Assembly: GCA_022564385.1 (NCBI GenBank) | Contig: JADFLN010000016.1 | Coordinates: forward strand, 1-20,474 | DNA length: 20,474 nucleotides | Direction of reading: 5' to 3' | Source: Nitrososphaerota archaeon | GTDB lineage: Archaea > Thermoproteota > Nitrososphaeria > Nitrososphaerales > Nitrosopumilaceae | In this document: one piece after another, positions 7,731 to 13,973 of the stretch | How the letters are laid out: every line of letters starts with the position of its first letter | Position numbering within the stretch: the first letter of the stretch is position 1 | Translations under genes and position numbers: made by a program | The notes under the pieces: generated by a model | The model's input: the letters and a program-made list of their open reading frames with translations, nothing else | Databases searched by the model: none | What the model was told of the DNA's origin: nothing

Positions 7731-8867
7731 TCAATTTGGTCTTTCTTGGAGAATAATTGTTATATTTGTTGTTCTATTGTCTCTAAGAATTTTTAAAATC
7801 ATCTCATCTCCAACCGATTTTGCTCTTTGAAGATGTACCAAAATGTCATCAATCTTTCTAACTTCAATTTCGTCTACTGATAAAATGATGTCTCCACCCA
7901 TAGGATAATTGACTCCTTGAACTTGAATGGTTTTTTCAGACCCAATTAATCCTGCTTTAGAAGCTGGACTATTCTCAACAACTGTAATTATCAAAAATCC
8001 AACTGCATCTTTTAAACCCAAAACTTTTGCAAGATCTGGATCAATATCCCGACCTGAGATTCCAATCCATGGATGTTTGTATTCCCCTTTCTCAATTAGA
8101 GTTGGAACAATTTTGACAATAGTCTTTGATGGAATTGCAAATCCCACTCCTGTAAATTCGCCCGTTGTTGATTGAATTGCAGTGTTCATACCCACTACCT
8201 CGCCTCGCATGTTAAGCAGTGGTCCTCCTGAATTTCCAGGATTGATGGCTGCGTCAGTTTGAATTACATCTGGAATAGAATATCCTGAACCTGATGGAAG
8301 TAATCTTCCTAATTGACTTACTATTCCTGAAGTCATAGATCCTGATAACCCAAAAGGATTTCCAATTGCAGCTATTTGCTCTCCTACTTTTAGATTAGAT
8401 GAATCACCAAGTGGTAATGGATGTAAAAGTTTCAAGTCTGCATTAACTTTGATTACTGCAATGTCCGTATACTCATCTGTTCCAATTATTTCTGCATTGT
8501 ATGATCTACCATCAAGAAATGTAACTACAATTTTTTTTGCGTCATCCACTACGTGAGCATTTGTAGCTATGTGTCCTTTTTTATCAAAAACAAAACCTGA
8601 ACCTATTCCACCATCTCCATTACCGGTTTCACTTCTTTGCACATTAACTCTTACTACTCCTGATTCAGATTTTTCAAAAATCTCAATTAAAGATAAACTC
8701 TTTGAGTAAAGTGGAGTAATTTCTCCGACTGTACTTGATGTATGGCCATTACTTACTACGATCTCTGGTTTGATTGATTCTGGTGATGAAACAAATAGTA
8801 TTGAAAATGCAACAATTACAATTACAGCTCCTATGGCCCCACCTACAAATACGCTTGATTTGTCCAT
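7731..8867 (-). CDS. HtrA/DegP-like serine protease with one PDZ domain, membrane-anchored
   Basis: A 378-residue S1C-family protease, expected outside the membrane, that degrades or refolds damaged envelope proteins. Residues 7-27 form one hydrophobic anchor or uncleaved signal. The trypsin-like domain spans about 60-260 with the complete triad: H105 in ATNAHVVDD, D135 in EYTDIAVI and S213 in NPGNSGGPL. The oxyanion region SGSMTSGIVSQL and the GVGFAIPS strand are present. A single PDZ domain fills about 268-375 (WIGISGRDI, VVENSPASKAGL, GGDIILSVDEIEV). One PDZ is like DegS or HhoA rather than DegP, which has two. The gene lies between the cofGH operon and the glycosyltransferase, on the same strand, with a possible TATA box about 28 bases before the ATG. 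Confidence 0.94.
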   Translation of the reverse strand: MDKSSVFVGGAIGAVIVIVAFSILFVSSPESIKPEIVVSNGHTSSTVGEITPLYSKSLSLIEIFEKSESGVVRVNVQRSETGNGDGGIGSGFVFDKKGHIATNAHVVDDAKKIVVTFLDGRSYNAEIIGTDEYTDIAVIKVNADLKLLHPLPLGDSSNLKVGEQIAAIGNPFGLSGSMTSGIVSQLGRLLPSGSGYSIPDVIQTDAAINPGNSGGPLLNMRGEVVGMNTAIQSTTGEFTGVGFAIPSKTIVKIVPTLIEKGEYKHPWIGISGRDIDPDLAKVLGLKDAVGFLIITVVENSPASKAGLIGSEKTIQVQGVNYPMGGDIILSVDEIEVRKIDDILVHLQRAKSVGDEMILKILRDNRTTNITIILQERPN

Positions 8868-8890
8868 GAGATTTTTTATTCTTTATTTTC

Positions 8891-8900
8891 TATCTAAAAG
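8891..8900 (-). promoter_or_regulatory. Possible TATA box of the HtrA-like gene
   Basis: CTTTTAGATA on the minus strand is centred about 28 bases before the ATG at 8867, just after the end of the glycosyltransferase gene. Confidence 0.35.
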
Positions 8901-8905
8901 GTTTA

Positions 8906-10114
8906 CTATACACTGATTGAATTTTGAGTATGATCTTTCATGGAATATCTTCTCTCTTTCCATGTGACTGCAGATGCGCTCTTTGCCTGAATTAGTCCGC
9001 TTAAAAATCCCAAAACTACTACTAGACTTCCTAGTGGAGCAAATAATGCATAAACAAATCTTAGCTTCAGTCCAATTTTTACCTCTATTATTGCACCTAT
9101 GTAAATTAGAATCGAAGCAATTGCTGCAGAAATACAAAGTATCTTTACAGATATGGTTTCTACTGGTAATATTGCAGATACGACAAATACTGGAAACGGA
9201 ATAAACAACAAAAATAATACTGCAAAGAAAATTCCAATTGCAATTTTCCCACTTTGAAAGTATAGTGGAACCATTAGTCTTTTTAGTGCATTCCACAAAG
9301 TAATTCTATCTCGAGCCCAAACAGCATCAATTAGGTGTTCTCCTCTTACCATCTTCATTTTGTATCCTAATTCTTTTACTTTTTTCCCAAGTGCACCATC
9401 TTCAATAATTTCTTGCTTTACTCCTTCATGCATACCTACTTCTTCGTATGTACTTTTTTTCAAGATGAAAAAGCTCCCAAAAAAATAACCTGTTTTTTTT
9501 GCAGGATTATTTACATTTAATGCTGAAAATCTAGTATGCAAAAATGTAGAAATCATTGGAAGTGTAATACTAGTCCAAAAGTCAAATGTTAGCATTTTTG
9601 GAATTGCAGTTAATGCATCTAAATTAAACGAGATTAAATGAGATACTGCAAGTGACAGAACATTTTTAGAATGTTTTGTATCCGCGTCAGTAAATAACAA
9701 TAGATCTCCTGTAGATTTTCTATATCCTTCCATGCATGCCCAGTTTTTACCCATCCATCCATCTGGTTTAGGTCTTGCAGAAACTGGAATTATTTTAGAG
9801 TATTTTTTTGCATACTCTGAAATTATTTTTCCTGTTGCATCATTAGATGAATCATCAATAACTATAATTTCATAATTTTTGTAATCTTGCTTAATTAACG
9901 AGTCCAAACATTTGCCAATGAACTCTTCTTCATTTCTTGCTGGAATAATTATTGAAACCTTGGGAGATGATTCACAAGTATTTTCAAATTTATCGAGATA
10001 TGGTGTAAATCTAAATGAATCAATCATTGATTTGATGAGAAATATCCAAGCTCCACATACCCCGATTATAATTGCAGTTAGTGAATAGTTGAATACATCT
10101 ATAATTAATTCCAT
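8906..10114 (-). CDS. Family 2 glycosyltransferase with membrane segments
   Basis: Expected to transfer a sugar from a nucleotide-sugar to a lipid or other membrane acceptor on the cytoplasmic face. From the ATG at 10114 it has 402 residues. One membrane helix comes first (about 5-28), then a GT-A fold: SIIIPARNEEEFIGKCLDSL (about 54-73), VIDDSS (85-90) and the metal-binding DAD in LLFTDADT (143-145). The candidate base IIEDGALG is at about 236-243. Three further membrane helices lie at about 290-375. The layout resembles carotenoid or hopanoid-associated transferases of the CrtQ/HpnB kind, but the substrate is unknown. A GTG at 10168 would lengthen it by 18 residues but overlap the upstream gene by 50 bases. 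The ATG starts 4 bases after that gene's stop, so the two probably form an operon. Confidence 0.9.
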   Translation of the reverse strand: MELIIDVFNYSLTAIIIGVCGAWIFLIKSMIDSFRFTPYLDKFENTCESSPKVSIIIPARNEEEFIGKCLDSLIKQDYKNYEIIVIDDSSNDATGKIISEYAKKYSKIIPVSARPKPDGWMGKNWACMEGYRKSTGDLLLFTDADTKHSKNVLSLAVSHLISFNLDALTAIPKMLTFDFWTSITLPMISTFLHTRFSALNVNNPAKKTGYFFGSFFILKKSTYEEVGMHEGVKQEIIEDGALGKKVKELGYKMKMVRGEHLIDAVWARDRITLWNALKRLMVPLYFQSGKIAIGIFFAVLFLLFIPFPVFVVSAILPVETISVKILCISAAIASILIYIGAIIEVKIGLKLRFVYALFAPLGSLVVVLGFLSGLIQAKSASAVTWKERRYSMKDHTQNSISV

Positions 10115-10118
10115 GAAT

Positions 10119-10535
10119 CTATCTCTCAATTTCTTCTTTGATGCTTTGCATTGCTTGCTCAGTTCCACTTTTGATATGCTTTTTAATCATACCAGTAAAC
10201 AACCCCATCATTCCAGTTAGCTTTATGTTCCAAACTGTTCTGAGAATGGTTTTTTCATCTTTAGGGATAAGTGATATGATCTTTTCTCCGCCTATGATAC
10301 CTTTTGTGAATTTTGCTTCTATCTTTTCTTTTGGTTGAAGTCTAATTTCCTGCAAGCATTTTTGATCTCTAAACGCTATTATGATCTCTCGCTTGATTAT
10401 GTTTCCATCTTTGGACAAGTTTTTGACTTCTTTTGTTCCCTTCCAAAATTTTGGTTCGTTATCAATGTCTGATACAATATCCCAAACTTTGTCAACTGTG
10501 GCATTAATTTCTACTTCAACTTCAATTATTACCAT
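10119..10535 (-). CDS. SRPBCC (START/polyketide-cyclase-like) domain protein
   Basis: A 138-residue single-domain protein of the helix-grip SRPBCC superfamily, whose members bind lipids or other hydrophobic ligands in a deep cavity. The start VEVEINATVDKVWDIVSDIDNEP is the usual first strand plus helix of this fold, with FWKGTKEV and ILRTVWNIKLTGMMG later and a long C-terminal helix ending SIKEEIER. No signal or membrane helix is visible, so it is cytoplasmic. Four bases separate it from the downstream glycosyltransferase, which hints at a shared lipid or polyprenol substrate; that is inference only. The ATG at 10535 fits a TATA box centred about 28 bases upstream, shared head-to-head with the RNA candidate on the other strand. 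Confidence 0.83.
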   Translation of the reverse strand: MVIIEVEVEINATVDKVWDIVSDIDNEPKFWKGTKEVKNLSKDGNIIKREIIIAFRDQKCLQEIRLQPKEKIEAKFTKGIIGGEKIISLIPKDEKTILRTVWNIKLTGMMGLFTGMIKKHIKSGTEQAMQSIKEEIER

Positions 10536-10558
10536 GTTCTACGAAAATTTGTTCCGCA

Positions 10559-10568
10559 TTAAATATAT
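10559..10568. promoter_or_regulatory. Symmetric TATA box serving both strands
   Basis: TTAAATATAT is close to symmetric. On the minus strand it is centred about 28 bases before the SRPBCC ATG. On the plus strand it is centred about 29 bases before the first base of the RNA-like stem at 10593. It could drive divergent transcription. Confidence 0.5.
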
Positions 10569-10592
10569 TAGAATACTATTTGATTTCAAATA

Positions 10593-10671
10593 GACTGTGG
10601 TGGGCAACATGCCTAAAATCCGGAACAGTAACTCCAGTTCCAATGGCATTTGCCATTCTTCCATCACAGTC
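10593..10671 (+). ncRNA. Candidate structured RNA with cloverleaf-like fold
   Basis: A 79-base island of about 48% GC in an AT-rich setting. An 11-bp stem pairs 10593-10603 with 10661-10671, with one G-U wobble. Inside it are a short hairpin (604-606 with 610-612), a hairpin GGAAC/GTTCC (10622-10626 with 10637-10641, 10-base loop), and immediately next to it AATGGC/GCCATT (10642-10647 with 10652-10657, ATTT loop). The topology resembles a tRNA but there is no T-loop TTC motif and no valid anticodon loop. The TATA box at 10559-10568 places transcription start near the base of the long stem. It may be an independent small RNA or a cis element in the leader of the 71-aa gene that starts at 10691 or 10709. 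I do not recognise the family. The minus strand would fold as well. Confidence 0.55.
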
Positions 10672-10690
10672 AATTAATATTTGAAAGAAA

Positions 10691-10906
10691 ATGAAACCCT
10701 CAAAATACATGCCAAAAATCGAAACTTTTGATGGTGCTGGCTTTTGGAAAAATGCATATGCTCATCAACGTGGAAAATTGTTAAAAAAAGTCAATGTTCC
10801 AGAGGATCAAATTATTGTTCTAGTTAACAAAAAGTACGTGGAGCTTCCTGCTGCTCTTAAATATGAAATTGAAACTAGTGGACTAGATAAAAAAGAATTA
10901 CAATAA
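10691..10906 (+). CDS. Small conserved-looking protein of unknown function
   Basis: A 71-residue soluble, basic protein that I do not recognise. It reads MPKIETFDGAGFW, then a basic helix NAYAHQRGKLLKKVNV, a short hydrophobic strand DQIIVLVNKKYVELP and a C-terminal helix. There are no cysteines, no membrane helix and no signal. Two starts are possible. The ATG at 10691 would give a leader of about 98 bases carrying the structured RNA. The ATG at 10709 (residue 7) lies about 31 bases after a TTAATATTT box at 10674-10682 and would make the message nearly leaderless. The tRNA-binding OB protein follows 39 bases downstream on the same strand with its own TATA-like box. Codon use is like its neighbours. 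Confidence 0.7.
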   Translation: MKPSKYMPKIETFDGAGFWKNAYAHQRGKLLKKVNVPEDQIIVLVNKKYVELPAALKYEIETSGLDKKELQ

Positions 10907-10916
10907 ATTCGAAATT

Positions 10917-10925
10917 CATTTTAAC
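10917..10925 (+). promoter_or_regulatory. TATA-like box of the tRNA-binding protein gene
   Basis: CATTTTAAC is centred about 25 bases before the ATG at 10946. Confidence 0.35.
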
Positions 10926-10945
10926 TGGACAAATGAGGGTTTGTT

Positions 10946-11275
10946 ATGCCAAATGTCTCGTATGATGATTTTGCAAAATTAGACATTAGAGTTGCAAAAA
11001 TTATTGAAGCTGAACCAATTGAAGGAAAATCTAGAATTATCAAAGGAATAATTGATTTGGGAAATGATAATCATCAAGATGTGATTATCGGTGGTGCACA
11101 ATACTATCAACCAGAAGATATTGTGGGAAAAACTGTTATTGTTATCGCAAATTTGGAACCCAAAAAGATAGCCGGAGTTGAATCTAATGCAATGTTGTTA
11201 GCAGCTGATGTTGACGATAAACCATTTTGGTTGACCGTAAATGGAGATGTTCCTTTAGGAAGTCCTATTAAATAG
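10946..11275 (+). CDS. tRNA-binding OB-fold protein (MetRS beta-subunit/CsaA-like)
   Basis: A 109-residue stand-alone tRNA-binding domain of the EMAPII/Arc1p type. The signature FAKLDIRVAKIIEAEPIEG (9-27), a central VIIGGAQYYQPEDIVGKTVIVIANLEPKKIAGVES core and MLLAAD (84-89) match the C-terminal domain of methionyl-tRNA synthetase and bacterial CsaA. In many archaea this domain is a separate polypeptide that boosts tRNA binding by MetRS; a CsaA-like chaperone role is the alternative. No MetRS catalytic gene is in the window. The ATG at 10946 sits right before the conserved first strand. It is probably cytoplasmic and transcribed alone or with the 71-aa gene. Confidence 0.9.
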   Translation: MPNVSYDDFAKLDIRVAKIIEAEPIEGKSRIIKGIIDLGNDNHQDVIIGGAQYYQPEDIVGKTVIVIANLEPKKIAGVESNAMLLAADVDDKPFWLTVNGDVPLGSPIK

Positions 11276-11276
11276 C

Positions 11277-11473
11277 CTAATTAATTTTAAAAAGAAACTG
11301 TTCATAAATCATTAGTTCTTTTTCTTCTAGTAATTCATGTAGTTCTAAATTGGTTTTCCACACATCTTCATTATTTTGCTTTAAGTAAGTTTTTTCAATT
11401 TCAGCATTAATTTTATCTTGTGACGACTTGGACGAATGATTTAATTTAGATCTGACAAATGTTGAATTTAGTG
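11277..11473 (-). other. Protein-like reading frame without a start codon, possible remnant
   Basis: The minus strand is open from about 11473 to a TAG at 11277-11279 and reads like a charged coiled coil (KINAEIEKTYLKQ, WKTNLELHELLEEKE, ending FKIN). There is no ATG, GTG or TTG in frame until a GTG only about 25 codons from the end. It fills the gap between the OB-protein gene and the DUF1512 gene and overlaps the latter's promoter. It may be a decayed small gene, a gene using a rare ATT start (one lies at 11411), or chance. It has no recognisable family. Confidence 0.25.
11440..11448 (+). promoter_or_regulatory. TATA box of the DUF1512 gene
   Basis: TTTAATTTA is centred 27 bases before the in-frame GTG at 11471, favouring that codon over the ATG at 11459, which lies only 15 bases from the box. 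Confidence 0.45.
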
Positions 11474-12592
11474 AATTTTACAAATTTTGATTTTAATCAA
11501 CTATTTGCAATGGGTGACGACACAAATCCTATAATGATGCTCATTTGGATAATTCCAATAATTTTCTTTGTGTTTTATGGACAACGAATTCAATTGTATA
11601 TTACTTCTAGTGAAATCAAAAAAGGAATCAAAAAACTAGACAGCTATAAAGAAGAATCAAGAAATGAACTAATTGATTATATTACAAAAAATTTGAAACC
11701 TAAAGACGATTTAATAAAAAAAATAGACCGATTTTTGGATCATTTTACAATTATGCCCGTTGATATGGATCCTAATGGTATAGTTGATAAAGTAAGACAT
11801 ACGGTCAGGTCAAGAGAAGACTATACTAGAGAACATGTAAAATTACTTTCTCCTGGAATCAGTGATTTAGAAGTGACCAAAGTTCAAACTTTACTTGAAA
11901 TTGCTTCTTCATTACAAATGATTTACAAAATAGTTAATCATATGTTTCTGACTGCAAAAAAACAAAATAACTATCCTCTTATTCTTCCACTTCAGATGCT
12001 TCTTCCTTTTATTATGGAGCAAGCAGAAGCAATGAAAGAAGCGATTCCAGCATTCAAAGTAGGCCAACCTGTTGGGGATGGAATTGGTCCAATGGTGGTA
12101 GGTAGAATGATGTTGAGTGGTGAAAAAGAAACTATTGCATTTCAAACTGTTCTTGTAAAAACTGAATTTGAGAACAGAACATTATTTCTTTTAAAAGCAG
12201 AAGGACCAGGTTCCACTGTTGGACGACCTGCTGATGCATTAGAAACAATTGTTTCTAGCAACAAACTTGATGTAATAATTATGATTGATGCTGCATTGAA
12301 GATGGAAGGTGAAGACTCTGCATCTATTGCCCAAGGTTTTGGTGCAGCAATTGGTGGAATCGGAATTGACAGATTTCAGATTGAAGCAATTGCAACGAAC
12401 AATAATATCCCCATCTTTTCTATAGTGGTTAAACAATCTGTTAAGGAAGCAATAACTTTGATGACAAAAGAAATTGCTGATCAAGCAGATGATGTGCGTT
12501 CACAAGTTTATGAAATGATTCGGGAAAATACTAAACAAGGACAGTCTGTGTTGATAATTGGTGTGGGTAATACTGTTGGAGTGCCTCAATAA
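11471..12592 (+). CDS. DUF1512 family archaeal membrane-associated protein
   Basis: A protein of 373 residues (377 from the ATG at 11459). One membrane helix near the N terminus (IMMLIWIIPIIFFVFYG) is followed by a basic region and a long soluble domain. The order of parts matches the archaeal DUF1512 family as I recall it: helical DRFLDHFTIMPVDMDPNGIV, LEIASSLQMIYKIVNH, GDGIGPMVVGRMM, then an alternating strand/helix core with LKAEGPGSTVGRP, VIIMIDAALKMEGE, GFGAAIGGIGIDRF and the ending VLIIGVGNTVGVPQ. Function is unknown. The glycine-rich GDGIGP and GPGSTVGRP loops suggest a nucleotide- or metal-binding core, which is inference. The GTG at 11471 is preferred because a TATA box sits 27 bases upstream. 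Its stop overlaps the ATG of the 58-aa zinc-ribbon gene. Confidence 0.85.
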   Translation: MNFTNFDFNQLFAMGDDTNPIMMLIWIIPIIFFVFYGQRIQLYITSSEIKKGIKKLDSYKEESRNELIDYITKNLKPKDDLIKKIDRFLDHFTIMPVDMDPNGIVDKVRHTVRSREDYTREHVKLLSPGISDLEVTKVQTLLEIASSLQMIYKIVNHMFLTAKKQNNYPLILPLQMLLPFIMEQAEAMKEAIPAFKVGQPVGDGIGPMVVGRMMLSGEKETIAFQTVLVKTEFENRTLFLLKAEGPGSTVGRPADALETIVSSNKLDVIIMIDAALKMEGEDSASIAQGFGAAIGGIGIDRFQIEAIATNNNIPIFSIVVKQSVKEAITLMTKEIADQADDVRSQVYEMIRENTKQGQSVLIIGVGNTVGVPQ

Positions 12593-12768
12593 TGTTCTCT
12601 AAGAAAAAAATTGTTATTGCGTATACTGTAGAAAAATGTAAAAAGTGTGGAATGTTGAGAAAAAGAAAATTTGCTGAAGGTGATGTTTTATTTGCTGAAT
12701 CATCAAATTGTGCTTCCTGTGATGGAATGACCAGTATTGAAAAAATATTTGGTGAAATCATTGAGTAA
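12592..12768 (+). CDS. Small zinc-ribbon protein coupled to the DUF1512 gene
   Basis: A 58-residue protein that I do not recognise by name. It has two CxxC pairs, C16/C19 in EKCKKCG and C40/C43 in NCASCDG, spaced as in a zinc ribbon, with a basic stretch LRKRKFAEGD between them. The ATG shares one base with the DUF1512 stop (TAATG), and GGAG lies about 10 bases upstream, so translation is probably coupled. The tight coupling suggests the two products act together. It could bind nucleic acid or be an accessory to the membrane protein; nothing in the sequence decides. The convergent map gene ends 15 bases later. Confidence 0.78.
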   Translation: MFSKKKIVIAYTVEKCKKCGMLRKRKFAEGDVLFAESSNCASCDGMTSIEKIFGEIIE

Positions 12769-12783
12769 TAAATTTCGAATATC

Positions 12784-13680
12784 TTATTGAGTACTAGTTG
12801 TTATTGTCACTCCATTCTCAATTGGGATGAATGTGTGCTCAGCTTGAGTAACTCTTTGTTCATTCACTTCAATAAGGATTGGATATGCTTGCACTGCTTT
12901 TTTCTTTATCAAAATTCCTAGTAACTCTTTTGCCTTTTTTTCCTCCCATTCTTTGGTTATCCATCTTAATGCAAATGGTAGCATGTTAAAATTTTCCCAA
13001 ATAAAATCAAGTAGCCTATCTGCCTCAGAATTTTTTGTTTTCTTTCGTGAATTTATAGCAAAAATATTCTTTATTTGTCCGTTTCTGACAAATCCTCCAC
13101 CTTGTTCTGTTGTTACAAATGGTTCACATGCATAAGCCGAATTCTCTGAAAGCGAAAATCCTCCAATTGACCAAATGTTTGGAATAGATTTTCCAGCATG
13201 TATTGTGTATTGTCCTAATGAATGTCCGCTAAGATTTGCAATTGGTTTGAATCCCCTTTGTTTTATTGTGGCTTCAATAGCTCGTCCAATGTCACTTGCC
13301 TTTACTCCTGATTTTATCATAGACATTGCACTTCCTAATGCTTCTTCAGCTGCTTGAACCATGCCATCAAATTGAGCATCATAACAAACAGTTACTGCAG
13401 TATCTGCAATGTAGCCATTAATTTGTACACCAAGATCAATTTTTACCAAGTCTGAATCTTTGATTGTAATTGGATCATTTGGTTCTGCAGTGTAATGTGC
13501 TGCAACTTCATTAATACTAGTGTTTACTGGAAACGCACATTTTGCACCCCTTTTTTTAATCTCTCCTTCAACTTCTTCACAAATTTCATAAACTGTTTTT
13601 CCAACCCAGTTTTTTCCCCTGACCATCTCTCTTACTTCTGCAGCAATCTTTCCTGCCTTGAGATACTCTTCAGTTTGCAT
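12784..13680 (-). CDS. map: Methionine aminopeptidase, type II (archaeal)
   Basis: Removes the initiator methionine from new proteins in the cytoplasm. The 298 residues carry the five metal ligands of the pita-bread fold: D82 (KIDLGVQ), D93 (YIADTAV), H153 (LSGHSLGQYTIHAG), E187 (AYACEPF) and E281 (TQAEHTF). H62 (AAHYTAE) and H161 are the substrate-site histidines. The roughly 60-residue helical insertion at about 205-265 (from NSRKKTKNSEAD to LIKKKAVQ) marks type II enzymes of archaea and eukaryotes. No N-terminal extension is present. The ATG at 13680 has a TATA box (TTTTAAAG) about 25 bases upstream. It stands as a single gene, divergent from the tRNA-Pro gene. Confidence 0.96.
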   Translation of the reverse strand: MQTEEYLKAGKIAAEVREMVRGKNWVGKTVYEICEEVEGEIKKRGAKCAFPVNTSINEVAAHYTAEPNDPITIKDSDLVKIDLGVQINGYIADTAVTVCYDAQFDGMVQAAEEALGSAMSMIKSGVKASDIGRAIEATIKQRGFKPIANLSGHSLGQYTIHAGKSIPNIWSIGGFSLSENSAYACEPFVTTEQGGGFVRNGQIKNIFAINSRKKTKNSEADRLLDFIWENFNMLPFALRWITKEWEEKKAKELLGILIKKKAVQAYPILIEVNEQRVTQAEHTFIPIENGVTITTSTQ

Positions 13681-13700
13681 ATTTTTGATCTTTTGAGTGC

Positions 13701-13708
13701 CTTTAAAA
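13701..13708 (-). promoter_or_regulatory. TATA box of map
   Basis: TTTTAAAG on the minus strand is centred about 25 bases before the ATG at 13680. Confidence 0.5.
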
Positions 13709-13723
13709 TCATTATCTGTGAAG

Positions 13724-13731
13724 CTTAAATT
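13724..13731 (+). promoter_or_regulatory. TATA box of the tRNA-Pro gene
   Basis: CTTAAATT is centred about 25 bases before the first base of the tRNA at 13753. Confidence 0.45.
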
Positions 13732-13752
13732 GGGTAACTTTTAGAATTTACT

Positions 13753-13829
13753 GGGATCGTGGTCTAGCTTGGTATGATTCTGCGTTTGGGACGCAGAGAT
13801 CGCGCGTTCGAATCTCGCCGATCCCACCA
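13753..13829 (+). tRNA. tRNA-Pro, anticodon TGG
   Basis: The acceptor stem GGGATCG pairs with CGATCCC (13819-13825), with discriminator A and an encoded CCA (13827-13829). The anticodon stem CTGCG/CGCAG closes the loop TTTGGGA with anticodon TGG, proline. G37 after the anticodon is typical of proline tRNAs. The T loop is TTCGAAT. The T stem GCGCG/CTCGC has one C-T mismatch at the position before the last pair, which is unusual. There is no intron. It lies between map and the C/D-like RNA and has its own TATA-like box. Confidence 0.95.
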
Positions 13830-13840
13830 CTAATCATTAT

Positions 13841-13849
13841 CTTATTATC
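13841..13849 (+). promoter_or_regulatory. TATA-like box of the C/D RNA
   Basis: CTTATTATC is centred about 26 bases before the first stem base of the RNA at 13871. Confidence 0.35.
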
Positions 13850-13870
13850 AAATTATTACACATTACTACT

Positions 13871-13939
13871 GCCGAGCAATGAAGAAGAGTTAGAGTAATG
13901 ACTTTGAAATGAAGTAAACTAATTGGCCTGAGCTCCGGC
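13871..13939 (+). ncRNA. Candidate box C/D guide small RNA
   Basis: About 69 bases with the layout of an archaeal C/D RNA. The end stem GCCGAGC (13871-13877) pairs with GCTCCGGC (13932-13939) with one bulged C. Box C-like ATGAAGA (13879-13885) follows the stem directly, and box D CTGA (13928-13931) precedes its partner strand. Inside are D'-like TTGA (13904-13907) and C'-like ATGAAGT (13909-13915), one base apart. A 12-base guide AAACTAATTGGC (13916-13927) sits before box D. Both C boxes share the same departure from RUGAUGA at position 5. A run of five T at 13943-13947 can end transcription. Such RNAs direct 2'-O-methylation of rRNA or tRNA with L7Ae, Nop5 and fibrillarin. By the usual rule the target would be the fifth base, A, in GCCAATTAGTTT; I could not place that site. 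Confidence 0.6.
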
Positions 13940-13942
13940 ATG

Positions 13943-13950
13943 TTTTTATC
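13943..13950 (+). promoter_or_regulatory. T run: terminator of the C/D RNA and TATA box of the next gene
   Basis: TTTTTATC directly follows the C/D-like RNA, where a T run can stop archaeal RNA polymerase. It is also centred about 27 bases before the TTG start at 13974, so it can serve as that gene's TATA box. Confidence 0.45.
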
Positions 13951-13973
13951 AATTCTATGGTGTTTAGATTTTA

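Noticed and set aside
8883..9296. 137-codon cysteine-rich frame inside the glycosyltransferase gene
   Set aside because: It is a shadow in another frame of the same strand, with low-complexity Cys/Ser content and no family features.
10593..10671. Inverted repeats as ends of a tiny mobile element
   Set aside because: The 11-bp repeats have no flanking target duplication and the interior is filled with further hairpins, which fits a folded RNA better than a transposon remnant.
10593..10671. A tRNA gene
   Set aside because: The arm layout is similar, but there is no TTC T loop, the middle loop has 10 bases and the outer stem is 11 bp.
10561..10711. Minus-strand 45-codon frame across the RNA candidate (contains MANAIGTGVTVPDF)
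   Set aside because: It reads plausibly as protein, but the inverted repeats and high GC explain the base composition better, and its end runs into the shared TATA region with no promoter of its own visible.
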